In this document: positions 53,249 to 64,000 of the stretch, piece by piece
How the letters are laid out: the number at the start of each line of letters is the position of its first letter
Position numbering within the stretch: position 1 is the first letter of the stretch
From: Metaphire vulgaris
Lineage: Eukaryota > Annelida > Clitellata > Crassiclitellata > Megascolecidae
Reading direction: 5' to 3'
Assembly (NCBI GenBank): GCA_018105865.1
Contig: CM030862.1
Span: forward strand, 5,853,144 to 5,917,143
Length of the DNA: 64,000 bases
Position numbers and translations under genes: made by a program
Notes under the pieces: model-generated
What the model was told of the DNA's origin: nothing
The model's database searches: none
What the model saw: the letters and a program-made list of their open reading frames with translations, nothing else

Positions 53249-54348
53249 GCACCAGTGACATCTTAGAGTTTAACCAAAGTGTCGCTGGTGTGCATATTTA
53301 GTGTCACATACTGCATGTGGCATCGACCTCCGCAGTTAGCCTGATAGAAGCTACCTTAAAGACTGACACCTACTATGATAAATGTTTTCTGTAAGCCATG
53401 ACCATGGTGGCCCATGAGAGTAGCAAGCGATTGTGTTACTAGCTCTTCGTAGCAAATCTTAGGCTCGTCGCTCGTGCACTGAGTTCTTGTGAAGCACTAA
53501 CGCCTATGTATCGATTCCGTTGCAATCATCATACCTCCTGGAAAATTTCTCTCTACAATTTTTGCACAAATCCCATGACTGATGCCCGGCAGAATAGGGG
53601 TCGCCCCGTATCCCCTTCCCCGCGGATACGCCAGTGTACAAAACAACGACCTTTTAAGAGGTTACCATAGGGAAGAGGAAGGTACATGCGTTGCCCCTTC
53701 CCTATTTCATCCAAGTTTTACGCCAATGACTCTGGGTAAGCGTAGCGTAGCAACATTTGTAAGGAGGCTTTAGTCTGCTCCGCCTTAACTCATTCTGATG
53801 TCTCCGAAGCGAAAAAGCACGGCGGTGGAAAGATTGGGATTAATAACACGTCAGATGAAGCGTTAAAAGCGGCTTCAGGAGCATCTGAGAATCTCTCCTT
53901 CGAAATCGATACACAGCCATAACTGATCGACGAAAACAACACAATACATTAACCGATGTCACATCTAATTTCGTTCTCGAGACGAGAAAGTTCGAAGGAA
54001 TCCGGTGCAGCAGACCGGGAATACGGGAGCCGTACGCTGGCTTCCAAGTCTCCGTTGGAGCAGCTTCGATTGACACACGTTCCATCGGCGGAAAACATCG
54101 GCAGTCGTCGGAACCAATCGTCCGGACGAAGACGGAGATATCAGACCGCCGCCGGTTGGAATTTCCGGAGGACTGCGTGGAGCCATTGCACAATCAGGAC
54201 GTTGGTTTTAAGCATTACAGCAACCGCTACATTAGACATCGCTTCATTAGACAGCGGGCTAATTAACTGACTTTAGCCGCTCGCTCGCTCGCTCGTTCGC
54301 TCAGACCGCTCATTCTGTTATTAGACTCGAGTCTGTTGCTCTACCTAG
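53249..54348. other. Non-coding with MITE remnants
   Basis: A CAGTGGCGTAGCC-type right end (CGCGGATACGCCAGTG, about 53623-53638) and a TTCCCTATGG-type fragment (53660-53738) are present. The GC-rich part 53960-54190 has no domain. (CGCT)n at 54281-54303. Confidence 0.4.
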
Positions 54349-54607
54349 CGCAGGGGCGGCTCAAGGAATTCAGCTTTTGAGGAGCACTTCGTGTTTCATT
54401 CCCCAATTCTGCCTTGCCCCGCCCCTCCTTCACAGAATTGACGCATGCTGTTACAATTAAATTATTGAAAGGAATGAAAAGACATTTGTTTATTTACTCG
54501 CAGCTTTATGACCCTTCGGCTTTTCAACAGGATTAGAGAGTAGCAAGCGATTTGTGGGGTGGCTTGGGAGGGGCATGTGCCACGTATGCCCCGGTAGATC
54601 CGCCCTT
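54349..54607. mobile_element. Possible hAT MITE, ends CAGGGGCGG / CCGCCCTTG
   Basis: Left CAGGGGCGGCTCAAGG; right GGTAGATCCGCCCTTG. No target duplication found, so the call is tentative. Confidence 0.45.
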
Positions 54608-55229
54608 GTTTATGTGGTTCGCTGGAAAAACCGGACGAACTGCAGGGAATGGCATTAGAAGAGAGTTTTAGAGCAATGTAAGAATAATAGGAGAGAATTA
54701 AAAAAGTAACGAAACTAAACAAGGTAGTCTTGTTTATCTCAATGTTCATGTTATTGATGCTGTATTTGACTCGTCACTGCGAAATGGAATAGTAAAAGGT
54801 TACTTGTGTGCGAAAACTATTCATGACAAAAGCCTTCTTCGGCACCAGACATGGTTCCCTAATATCTATTAGTCTAAGTTGTATAATGTAGGTAGGTCGA
54901 TACAGTCGTTGCAAAAATAGCAACTAAAGTTTATAACACAGCGTCTAAATAAATTTTCAGTTGCAAACATTAAATTTAAATTATATGAATAAATACCGTT
55001 TCACATACTGTCGTTGGCTTAAATGACCTATAAGCTGGATCACGAGCCATGTCGGTTTTCGACAAAAATGTTCAATGACTTCAAAAAACCATCCATTAAG
55101 ATCAGACGAGCTTATAAATACGAAGTTAGGACATTTTTAGAATTGTCAGATGGTCGGGGACAGGTCGATCGAACCTAAGATCTGACCAAGAAATAAGACT
55201 CAACAATTATTTCCCCCAGCTAAGACTGC
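54608..55229. other. Unique AT-rich sequence
   Basis: No feature seen. Confidence 0.3.
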
Positions 55230-55441
55230 TAAGTTTGGGGACAGATCCTTTCAAAGGGTAAATTCCATAGAATGGAATTCCCATCCCTGTAGATGTCAGG
55301 CCAGAATCTCCCCTAGACCGTTTCGCTCAAACACTGAAAACACATCTTTTCATACATCTTATGGAACTTTTCTGTAAAAGTGTTCTCGTCTCTGGTACTG
55401 GTACGGTGAGCTTTAAGATAGCGCTATATAAATGTTGTCAC

Positions 55442-55480
<39 letters not shown>
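55230..55480 (+). mobile_element. L2/CR1-like LINE 3' end with (AAT)n tail
   Basis: Reads FAQTLKTHLFIHLMELF and a 3' UTR with AAGATAGCGCTATATAAATG, then (AAT)n (55441-55480). Confidence 0.75.
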
Positions 55481-55742
55481 TGTCATAAAGGTCCATTCTG
55501 TGATGTTATTCATCCAGGTCGTTCTTGGTCTTCACCTGCTTCTTCGTCCTACTGTGATCCCTAGCATTATGGACTTTTCTATGGACTATGGTGTTTCCCT
55601 CTCCTGGTATGTGCCCAAAATATTTCAGCTTCTCTCTTTAACTTTGGCGAGTAGCAGTCACAGACTCGCAGAGATCGCAGTGACAGTGAATTGCGCAGCC
55701 TGCAATGGCGAAGATAGCTGAGAAACCTTTCTAGGTCATAGG

Positions 55743-56068
55743 CAGGGTTATTTCCAGGATTGTGAATTTGGGGGGGTGTCGGGAAAACCTGGGGGTGTGG
55801 TTATTTTTTTAGGATTGTTGGATTGCCAATTGGGGGGGGGGGTGTCGAGAAAATCTTGGGGCGTCGGAGATTAGAAGTCTCTACCGAAAAAATCTGACAA
55901 GCAAAAAAGTCATCAGCTGATAAAAGTTGGGGGTGTCCTCCATTTGGGGGTGTCCAGGGCTAATTAATATGCATTTTGTATGCATACGATTGTCACATTC
56001 CCGAATTTGGGGGGTGTCGACCTCAAATTGGGGGTGTTGGGGTGTTAGGGGGTGTAAAAATATCCCTG
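55743..56068. mobile_element. hAT MITE, TIR CAGGGTTATTTCC, TSD GTCATAGG, 326 bp
   Basis: Left CAGGGTTATTTCCAGG; right GTAAAAATATCCCTG. Perfect 8-bp duplication GTCATAGG (55735-55742, 56069-56076). Contains GACAAGCAAAAAA at 55896-55908 and many GGGGGTGT repeats. Confidence 0.93.
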
Positions 56069-56128
56069 GTCATAGGTCAATTAGGACAGCACGAGGACCG
56101 CCTACTATTCGGGATGTCAATCGTCAGG

Positions 56129-56460
56129 GCTAATTAATATGCATTTTGTTGGAAAAAAAAGTGCATACGATTGTTAAAATTTTCAAAAAAGTTTAACTAA
56201 ACTTTTTAAGGTAGTTAAACATATTTTGCAACTTTTCTGTAAATTTTGTATTATTCGATTCCTTTCATTGTAACAAAAACTCATTAATTTGTGGGGGTGG
56301 GGACCTCAAATTGTCAAAGGGGTGTTCTGGTTTATAAAATATAATGTTGAGAATTGGCAATGCATAAAAAGCGATTTTAGTCTGGTGTACAGAGTCAAAA
56401 TATCCCTGGTCATAGGTCATCAATTATTTTGGACAGTCATCCCCAACGTGAGGACCGCCA
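56129..56460 (+). repeat. Diverged duplication of the MITE right half plus flank
   Basis: GGGCTAATTAATATGCATTTTG, then GCATACGATTGT, GACCTCAAATTG, CAAAATATCCCTGGTCATAGGTC and GAGGACCGCC recur in the same order as in 55958-56108. Both the element end and host flank are therefore duplicated. Confidence 0.8.
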
Positions 56461-57547
56461 AACAATGTGATTAACTATTCGTCAGCAAGATTTGTGTTTC
56501 ATGTTCATTTTCATGATCAATCGTCGGAAATAAGCAGTTAATAAAAAGTTGGCAAAAAGACCGACGAGAAATTTTAAAAAGGTTAAACTATTGGGGATTG
56601 AGTGTCGACTGAACCGATAAGCTTAATTTTATCACAGTTTTTTGCCACTCAATAATAAATCACGATTAATATCTTAGGGCTTAGGCATTTGATATTTGCG
56701 ATTTCACTTAAACATAACCCGAAGTTTGAAGTGTTACCGCCGGGGTTGAGGGAGACTCCGTCCAAGACCAAGCTGGGGAGCTCACATCGCTATAAGTCTA
56801 TAACGCAAACTCTCTAGACGGACTAAATGGGATGTGCTTGTCTGCCTTGATGGTGCTCCCTAAATCTGGAACCATGGCTAACGAGAGGACCATCGCTGTA
56901 TACTGCTTCAAAATGATGGAACAGCAGGGCAAATTTGCGCTCAAGTCCGTCAATACAAGTAGTAGAACAACAATTTTAGGCGCTATATAAGTAAAGGGTT
57001 TAGCGGGACACAAGAACGAAGAGTCTAATCAGTCGACGTACACGCCTCAGTTCACGCAATACACTCGGGATTGTGTAACCAGCTTCTCTTCGAGCGCCCG
57101 ATCTCTGATTCCGATAATTTATTAACAATTTCTCGGTCGACTGGGGGCATGACCAGCGGTGCGTCAAATTACCCCCGGAGTCGCCGAGCAAGAGACAGAC
57201 CGGACGGGGATGAAGATACACCGGCGGCCTGCCCCCGTTGTTGTCCCCTAAACATGTTCCAACGACGCCGGTTGCACGCAAACGCCAAACCAGCGCCGAC
57301 TCCGATAAGGTCGGGACTTCATTAGAGACGACCGATGAATCAATGAATCGTCGAATTTAATAAATATTGCGGCCATCCCCACTCGCTCCCCTCCCTCTCC
57401 GGGGCAGTTTTGGCCCCGGGGAGGGAGGGAAGTGAGCGAAGCGGATTCGGCGTCGTAAAAACGTCTTCGTTCCGATACGACGTCCGACTCTCAAAGTCCA
57501 AGCTATCCTATGTTGACGAATAGACGACGAATTCATCATCAACTGAA
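56461..57547. other. Unique sequence, GC-rich 57030-57310
   Basis: AGGCGCTATATAAGTAAAG near 56982 resembles a LINE 3' end. The GC-rich island has no coding domain and contains ATTTATTAACAATTTCTC (57116). Confidence 0.3.
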
Positions 57548-57549
57548 TT

Positions 57550-57613
<64 letters not shown>
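57548..57613. repeat. (TC)n microsatellite
   Basis: Uninterrupted TC run. Confidence 0.96.
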
Positions 57614-57615
<2 letters not shown>

Positions 57616-58041
57616 GTGAGCCGATATAGCAACGGCAATAAATAAAATTTAAAGTTTCTTCGCACTTGCTCTCCGTTTGAATTGAAAAGTAGGGAAAGTC
57701 GCTGAGTCCGTTTATAAATCAACTCGCCAAATTGTCTCAACGTCAAGAAAATGTTCAAGTCAGAAGACAGGGTCTTGGCCTTCTATTGAACAGGCTAAGA
57801 AGCGTACTTAACCAATTGATTAGCCACTTTCCTTTTTAAAAAGTGACGTCAATTTTAAGCTGACTGACTAATTTTGTAAATGTTTCGCCTGAAGTATTTT
57901 GCTTTGCAAGGAGATCAGACATGGACATGGCTCACATGTGTCCATTTTTTAAAAACCGAATCCACCCCACCCATCATGATTTCAAATTCTGAACCCACGA
58001 AAGCAATAGGGTTACTTGACCCAACCCACTGTAACACTTTA
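57614..58041. other. Unique non-coding sequence
   Basis: No feature seen. Confidence 0.3.
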
Positions 58042-58049
58042 CAATTTCA

Positions 58050-58315
58050 CAAGGGCGTAAAACACGGGGGACGATCCCCCAATAATTGGTGAGAGGGGGA
58101 CAGAGTATCAATTACCCCCTCAATGTTTTGTGCCTTATGGTAAGATCACTCATTACGGATGACCTTTTTTGCTCATCAGGGTATTTGGTCAGGGAAAATA
58201 TAAGGATGACGTTTTTTTGCTCGTCAAGACTTTTTGAGAGACGAAAAGGGGGTCTGACCTGACTTTATCGACGATTCTATCTCCCTCCAATGTTGACGCC
58301 AGGTTTACGCCACTG
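58050..58315 (+). mobile_element. CAGTGGCGTAAAC-family hAT MITE, TSD CAATTTCM, 266 bp
   Basis: Left CAAGGGCGTAAAACACGG; right CCAGGTTTACGCCACTG. Duplications CAATTTCA (58042-58049) and CAATTTCC (58316-58323). Contains motif variants TTTTTTGCTCATC (about 58165) and TTTTTTGCTCGTC (58214). Further copies at 11690 and 23702. Confidence 0.9.
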
Positions 58316-58323
58316 CAATTTCC

Positions 58324-58942
58324 TAAACCACGACTTATTTTCTGACCCGACCCAACCCACCATATAAATACTGTAACTTTCGTCTAATGCTTACGAAATA
58401 ATTTTTAATGGGTTTATTTCAACTTATGTTTTCTGTTTTCTATGGTTCACGAACTATATTTCAAAATCACTTGGTTCTCGGGCACCAGTCATAAACAGCC
58501 TCTCATAAAATTTAATTGAATACCTATGACAAAAAGGTAAAACGATAAAAGCAATACCAGGAATTCATTTATAAATATTGGTACAGATCGCGATCCGATC
58601 TTCCTTTATACGACTCGGTTTACTGTATACACTAAATATATGGAAGTCCATAGAAGTATAGAAAATTCGTCGAGTCATCATTACACACTTTTACAGCTCA
58701 CGCGTTCCTTGGGATAGTTCACGCTTTCTCTGGACTTCACGCAGTCGATGAAATAACGAAGATATTCCATCTCTTAATTCGATATTGACTCAGGTTTGTC
58801 TGTCTGTCTGTCTGTCTGCCTGTCTGACTAATTTATTCCATGCCTTCACGATGATCTCTCTGAATTTTGCTAATAAATCTTGCTAATTGCATTAGGTAGC
58901 CTGCGCAACTTATAAACGTTAACTGTCGATACATTCCGAACG
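58324..58942. other. Unique AT-rich sequence upstream of a TATA box
   Basis: (GTCT)n at 58797-58818. No gene. Confidence 0.3.
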
Positions 58943-58976
58943 TATAAAAGCCGGACATCGGCACCAGCTCAGACGG
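58943..58976 (+). promoter_or_regulatory. TATA-initiator core promoter candidate
   Basis: TATAAAAG at 58943-58950 is followed by TCAGACG, whose A (58971) is 28 bp downstream of the first T, ideal TATA-to-initiator spacing. AGTTC near +26 resembles a downstream promoter element. The sequence after it is GC-rich, with no long ORF or domain, so the transcript may be non-coding or its first exon short. Confidence 0.4.
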
Positions 58977-59698
58977 TAAAATCGCACTGGAGAGAAGTTC
59001 CATCGTCGACGTCGGGGAAGCCCACTCGTTATCTTAGCTTCACAAGCTGCCAGGAGTCATTCCACCCCGTGCCCCCAGCGCTCTGGGCTGCGACACAGTG
59101 CCGTACCCGACCGTCCCAAGACCAATTACATGCCTGTCTTTCTGGTTTATCTATCCTTTCGACCGCTCAGCCGCTGGACAGTGGACAGTCGGCGGCTGGG
59201 CGCTCAGCGGCTGTGACAATCCGCTGTCGGTCGGCGATAAGCAGCCTTCGAATGAACGGCGACGCCTTTTTCTATTATCGCCCACCGTCTGTTCATTAAA
59301 CCCGCGCCATATTTGACCGTAACACGGCGTTTGTCTGCCTCCAGATAATGCCATTAGGTTGTCGTCCGAAGAAAGCAGCAACTAAGAACCGACCTACGCA
59401 TCACATCTTCTGCGCCAAAAGCGAAGAGTTTTCCATTTTCAAATTCGAAAAGTTGCCAGACCTAGAAACATAAAACCGCGCATAAATAAACAAATAAATA
59501 TATTAATTACACCTCAGACTGAATGCATCTCAAAATGCCTCTATCAACAAAATAAAATAAATACTGACAACTGATGATCTGAGTGCGAACATGGTACCGA
59601 TGAGTAATCAATTCATAGGCCTATGGCGTTTTCTTACGACACACTAGACAACGGCGGGAAACAATTGGCAAGTACTAGACCACGAGTTTCAGTTGCAA
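58977..59698. other. Possible first exon of an unidentified transcript
   Basis: The first ATG after the candidate start, at 59129, opens only about 28 codons beginning MPVFLVYLSF. Other open frames have no domain. Confidence 0.3.
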
Positions 59699-59745
59699 CA
59701 TCATCATCATCGTCGTCATCATCATCATCATCGTCGTCGTCATCG

Positions 59746-59787
<42 letters not shown>
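59699..59787. repeat. (ATC)n triplet repeat
   Basis: ATC units with GTC interruptions. Open frames through it are artefacts. Confidence 0.95.
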
Positions 59788-60276
59788 GGACCCTTGGGCA
59801 CATTGTCCGTACGTTAACGTGTCCAATGCCTGTTGTAATTGTGTTTCTTGGCATCGGATTGCTCTCGTCTTGTGTTTTACAGACGGAGCGCGGTATCTGC
59901 ACCCGTCCGTCTAACCCCCCCCCCCTGGAGGCTGCGCCCGAGTGGGCTCCGCTTATAGTGGTATTAGTGTTATAGATACCTAACTCTATAGTCTATACTG
60001 TATTTAATGTACTGCGTTGATATTGAATTGAATCTGACGGGTCTCTTCTCGCACCCGACCGACAACGGACCGTCTTTTAGGGATTTGCCGGCGGCGGATG
60101 ACTTTGACCGAGGATCCGCGGGGACACCGTCCCAGCGCCGATGACGGATGGCCTGCCGAACCTCGGACAGGCCATTCGTCAAATCTCGCCAGAGTAAATG
60201 CGCTACAAAGCGGATTCGGTAATTAGCGTGCGCGTTCACGCATCCGCGATGCAGTGTCGCCTCTCCGAAGACCGTC

Positions 60277-60308
<32 letters not shown>

Positions 60309-60594
60309 CGGCCAGGATTAGGCGCTACTTTGAAGGGGCTGCCGCCGGTGACGAGGGCCTGTTGGTTCTCAGAGGGTCATCAGTCCCCCGGTTGTGACGT
60401 GTAGCTGTTCGTGGCATGTCATCAGCACCCGCGACAGTGACGAGGTCACACGAACGACTCGGTCGGGGGCCGATTTGTCAAATTGATGGGCTGAGAGACC
60501 TCATTAGATCCCTTTCACCTTTCATCAAAAACTTACTCCATTGTGTCTAAAGTCTCGTCTACAAACTTAACATGTCATCCGCCATGTTGGCCAG
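59788..60594. other. GC-rich unique sequence
   Basis: (GGC)n at 60280-60309. GGTAATTAGCG at 60218 and TCATTAGATCCC at 60501 are homeodomain-type sites. No gene domain. Confidence 0.3.
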
Positions 60595-60602
60595 CATTAT
60601 AA

Positions 60603-60723
60603 CACTGGCGTAACCTTCGATGAAAAAGTGGGGAACCCCTTTGTCCTCTCTTCCCTATGGCATCCTTTCAAAAATTGGGGTGGGGGCTCGAGCCTAGAGG
60701 CCTAATAGAAGTTTACACCTATG
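60603..60723. mobile_element. 121-bp MITE, TTCCCTATGG family
   Basis: Left CACTGGCGTAACCTTCGATG; right GAAGTTTACACCTATG. Duplications CATTATAA (60595-60602) and CATTACAA (60724-60731). The best-bounded copy of the family also seen at 39988 and 52660. Confidence 0.88.
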
Positions 60724-60731
60724 CATTACAA

Positions 60732-61491
60732 TGATATTTGATCATATTTCCATCACAAGCTCTCAAGGGTAACCAACTGCAAGGCTCTTAAGGGGAGGCG
60801 CATGGTCGATACATCTCCAAAATATTTGTCTATTCCTATTTAAGCCTATCGCTGTCATCATGTCATCAGTGTACGTGATAGGCGTCGTTGGTCGTTGTCG
60901 TCTGTAGATTTAAATTCAGTTTTCGAATTAAGTGAGCCCGGTTTCGGCAAATGTCAGAGGAGTCACGCAGATTGATAGGAAAGCGGAAGCATGCTGAGAC
61001 TGTTAATACCGTTGAATCGTGGTCATATTTAGAGCGAAGACGACGCTGCCGTCGATGCATATCGGCAGAATTTTGGTGCCAGACAGATTTTTTGATGTCT
61101 CAGCGCCGTGTTCGACGGTAATCGCGGCCGAAAATCAGCGTCCGTGTATCGCGAATACAGATCGGCGAATCGTCGAACGCTAGTCGCGATATAAACAACG
61201 ACGACGACGACGACGACGACGCTTATAAGAGGAGTCACAGCGCAAAACAATAACCGGCACGAAGAACAGGCCTCTCCGCAGACATCCCGCGATCAGTTCG
61301 GCGTCTTTTGCGGTAATCGCCGGGCGCTCAATTTGCTGATTTAAGGGGAACATGTAGCGGCGATACATAAATCAGCAGATAATACTCGAAGTCCGATCGT
61401 TCGTTCTGCAACAGGGCTTCGTCGGACCCCGCAACAGCATAATTTCAATGCGATCTCGGCAATAAAGTATCGCCGGCAATATGACCGCGCT
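60732..61491. other. Unique GC-rich sequence
   Basis: (ACG)n at 61198-61220. No gene recognised. Confidence 0.3.

Positions 61492-61541
<50 letters not shown>
61492..61541. repeat. (TC)n microsatellite
   Basis: Uninterrupted TC run. Confidence 0.95.
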
Positions 61542-61544
<3 letters not shown>

Positions 61545-61639
61545 CTCCCTTTTCGAGCTCAAAGAAACGGAGCCGTTCGAAATGCGCTGGACAGATCTCT
61601 ACAATTCAAACGCTACCGAGCGAATTTACGTACTTAAAG

Positions 61640-61873
61640 CATTGGCGTTGCCACGGGGGCGGGTGGGGGCTCCTATTCTGGTGGAACCTATCCCACTGGA
61701 TTTGCGCAAAAACGCGAGAAAATTTTTTGGGTTGGAGGTTGGAAGCATGACAGAAAACAATAACGTGAATATGCAACGTACTTTTTGTTTTTTGCTCGTC
61801 GGAGACTTTTTACCAGAAAATGTCGATGTGCGCTTCCCCTAGTCCCTATTCCGGAACGCTGGCTACGCCACTG
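61640..61873. mobile_element. CAGTGGCGTAGCC-family MITE
   Basis: Left CATTGGCGTTGCCACGGG; right ACGCTGGCTACGCCACTG. Contains the variant motif TTTTTTGCTCGTC (61788-61800). Target duplication not clear. Confidence 0.72.
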
Positions 61874-62386
61874 ACTTGTGACGTTTTCGGTAAGTTCGAG
61901 TAGGCTACTTCACGAAAGACAGTCTTCCAAATCTGAGGTTGGCAAAGAAAGCAGGCCTACTTAGCCTACAATCCATGCATATTTTATAAATCATTATAAA
62001 TTATGTACACATTATAACCGTCTCGCATCGTTGAATCAAGTTGGTTTCTGGCATCGCTATTAGGCCTACGCGTCCATTGGCAGTTTATAAGCGCAATTTT
62101 AAGCAATCGGCCGCCTGTAGGCCCTAATTGTTTTTTCTGTCTCGCCATCCATCGGATGGGGGGCTGCAGCACACACCACAAGCGCCAGGTTTCTACATAC
62201 ATTCTCTCGAAAGACGACGCCGCCAGTTCTCCCATCTCCTTCTCCCACCACCCACCACCACCACCACCACCACCACTTTACCCGCTTTTCGAAATCGGCG
62301 GCATCCTGGCCAATTTGAGAATTCGTCATGCAACCTCGGATGCCAAGATGACCGCGCGATAATCCGACCGCGCTGGAAGCCCCAGC

Positions 62387-62439
<53 letters not shown>

Positions 62440-62900
62440 ATGTCAAACAGCGCTCGACGAATAGCTACCAAAGCGCAGACCTTGGTTTCGTCGAATCGAG
62501 CGCGACTCAATTTACGCGCACTTCATATTGTTATGATATCAACGCTTATTGATGGTGACACGGATCGGAGGTCGAAGGGACGTCCGTCACCGAAATCAAT
62601 CTGGAGACTGGACGAGCCAACGGACGGCAACTGGATGGACGAGATTAGACCGGAGATTGCCCGATAAGACGGTAATTCCGCCGCGTCGGACTTAGCGTCA
62701 ACATTAGCGGACACACTGGTTCAAACCGGCGGCCCGATAACACGCGCGCGCCGCTGTAAAGATAGGCCATGTTAATTATAAAATGTCGTTAGTTACAACA
62801 AATTAAACATATTAGGCTTATAAGGAATTGGATTGAAACAACAGCGCGGTATTTGTAGGAGGTATTTCCTGGTCACTGTTGTGACTGCTTACAGTACTTA
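61874..62900. other. Non-coding, with (CCA)n and (TA)n repeats
   Basis: (CCA)n at 62250-62276 and (TA)n at 62391-62436. Open frames across them are artefacts. No gene recognised. Confidence 0.4.
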
Positions 62901-63318
62901 GGGGCCATCCATAAATGACGTCACGCGATTTTGGTAGTTTTTTTACCCCTCCCCTCGTCACACGTCGTCATAAAAAGTCAGACCCCCTCAAATATTACTT
63001 CACAACGCGTTAACCCCCATCATCTTATCGTTTTTCCAATGTCAAAACTAATGTTGCGTTTGAAAATATTCAGCATAATTATTATAGTTGAAACAATATT
63101 CAGAAACTTTTTCAAACTCTTTAAAAAAAGAGGCATAATAATTATAAGTACAAAATACGTTCAATTTTGCGGTAACATAGCATTTCCGTATTAATAAAAA
63201 TATTTAGTATTATGTGACGTCACATTTCTGGAAACCTCCCCTACCCCCGTCGTCACACATCGTCACAAATGTTTGAACCCACTCCCCTAAGTGCGTGACG
63301 TCATTTATGGACGGCCCC
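62901..63318. mobile_element. TGACGTCA MITE, TIR GGGGCCATCCATAAATGACG, 418 bp
   Basis: Left GGGGCCATCCATAAATGACG; right GTCATTTATGGACGGCCCC, preceded by TTA on the left and followed by TTTA. Internal TGACGTCACA boxes. It resembles the Harbinger-like families at 15627 and 16577, and has a truncated relative at 21028-21386. Confidence 0.82.
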
Positions 63319-63514
63319 TTTAGTGCTTACTGGCTGGTCACTGGTGTTTACTGATTCCCCACGCTGGGTCCACTGTATACATATAAAGGGGAAGTTCATG
63401 CCATCATCAACATATAATGGTTCTCACACTGGGCAGACCCTACTGAACAACTCTAAACCTAAACCTAATAATAATATTAATAATTATAACAATAACAACA
63501 ATAATAATGTAATT

Positions 63515-63582
63515 GCGAACCGGGCCTATCATCCTATGTACTTCCAGAATTCTCAATTAAGGCGCATGGGGGTCGACTTATA
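63515..63582 (+). repeat. Dispersed repeat shared with 8614-8712
   Basis: GCGAACCGGGCCT...AAGGCGCATGGGGGTCGACTTA follows an AAT-rich tract. Confidence 0.6.
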
Positions 63583-63590
63583 GCTGTTGG

Positions 63591-63657
63591 CAGGGATATT
63601 TTTACACCCCCTAACACCCTCCAATTTGAGGTCGACATCCCCATAATTTCCTGATCT
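63591..63657 (-). mobile_element. Fragment of the CAGGGTTATTTCC-family MITE
   Basis: CAGGGATATTTTTACACCCCC and CAATTTGAGGTCGACATCC match the reverse complement of the right end of 55743-56068. Truncated on the right. Confidence 0.65.
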
Positions 63658-64000
63658 AACAATGGTATGTACCGGTCCGCGATAACTGGGTACCGCCGAT
63701 TGGGCCCCGGACAACTGGGCCCGGCAACTGGGTAACGGGACATCTGGGTAACGGGACATCTGGGCTCCGTACAATAGAGAAAGAGAGAATTTTCTTATTT
63801 CTTTGTGACATTACTTCTTTCTGATCGTTTTCCGCCATACTTGTAATGTACATACTAACGTTAGAATTAGTAACTGCTTCTGGTTGTGCTATCAAAATCA
63901 GAATAGGCAACGCCTATTTTGGTATGCCGGTTTTATGCTTTAACACCATAAATGCCTGCAGGGATACAGCGAAGTCTCAGTTCTTCTTAAGTCCATATAA
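63658..64000. other. Unique sequence with ACTGGGTAACGGGACATC duplication
   Basis: CTGGGTAACGGGACAT occurs twice in tandem (about 63728-63763), preceded by related CCGGACAACTGGGCCCGG. No gene seen. Confidence 0.4.

Noticed and set aside
57000..57281. 93-codon minus-strand open frame
   Set aside because: No recognisable domain; lies in a GC-rich island where open frames are expected by chance.

Overview
The window looks like the genome of a non-vertebrate animal, most likely a marine invertebrate; I cannot name the species. It is dominated by transposable elements, with dozens of hAT-type miniature elements (many with intact 8-bp target duplications), several APE-type non-LTR retrotransposon clades, a decayed Ty3/gypsy element, mariner and DD37D Tc1/mariner elements, a Helitron, tRNA-derived SINEs and long microsatellites. 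The palindrome TAGGCCTA occurs at least 19 times, about twenty times the expectation. No bacterial-type gene, operon or CRISPR array is present.

Only one host gene is convincingly recognisable: a PRDM8 orthologue on the + strand. Its three visible coding exons are at 26479-26616, 30722-30950 and 33395-34658. They encode a PR (SET-like) domain, a first zinc finger, a Ser/Gly-rich linker and two C-terminal zinc fingers almost identical to vertebrate PRDM8. The splice sites are canonical and the phases agree. The last exon carries an apparent one-base deletion in a G-rich run near 34119. The first exon and promoter are not settled. Intron 1 (about 4.1 kb) and intron 2 (about 2.4 kb) are mostly transposon.

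Layout. 1-4500: Ty3/gypsy pol remnant (RNase H to integrase) broken by two insertions of one L2/CR1-like LINE and by a 592-bp foldback element. 4577-7640: an RTE/Nimb-like LINE on the - strand, split by an internal LINE fragment, then the 3' end of another LINE. 7681-8551: a Helitron sitting inside an (ATT)n microsatellite. 8785-11290: unclassified sequence with a palindromic motif array, a hairpin array, a 445-bp hAT element, a CTCF-like site and a TATA box. 11400-18950: SINE, nested hATs and Harbinger-like MITEs, and a 300-bp palindrome. 19000-26000: unique GC-rich sequence with a 285-bp (GGAA)n tract. 26160-34660: PRDM8. 35000-64000: non-coding sequence with scattered MITEs, LINE ends, a DD37D element, and GC-rich islands that could be regulatory but show no coding features.

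The most unusual signal is a 13-bp word, TTTTTTGCTTGTC, found nine times exactly (five on +, four on -) plus near-matches. It lies inside at least six miniature-element families whose terminal repeats differ. I read it as a shared internal signal, perhaps a transposase-binding or host-factor site; that function is inference.
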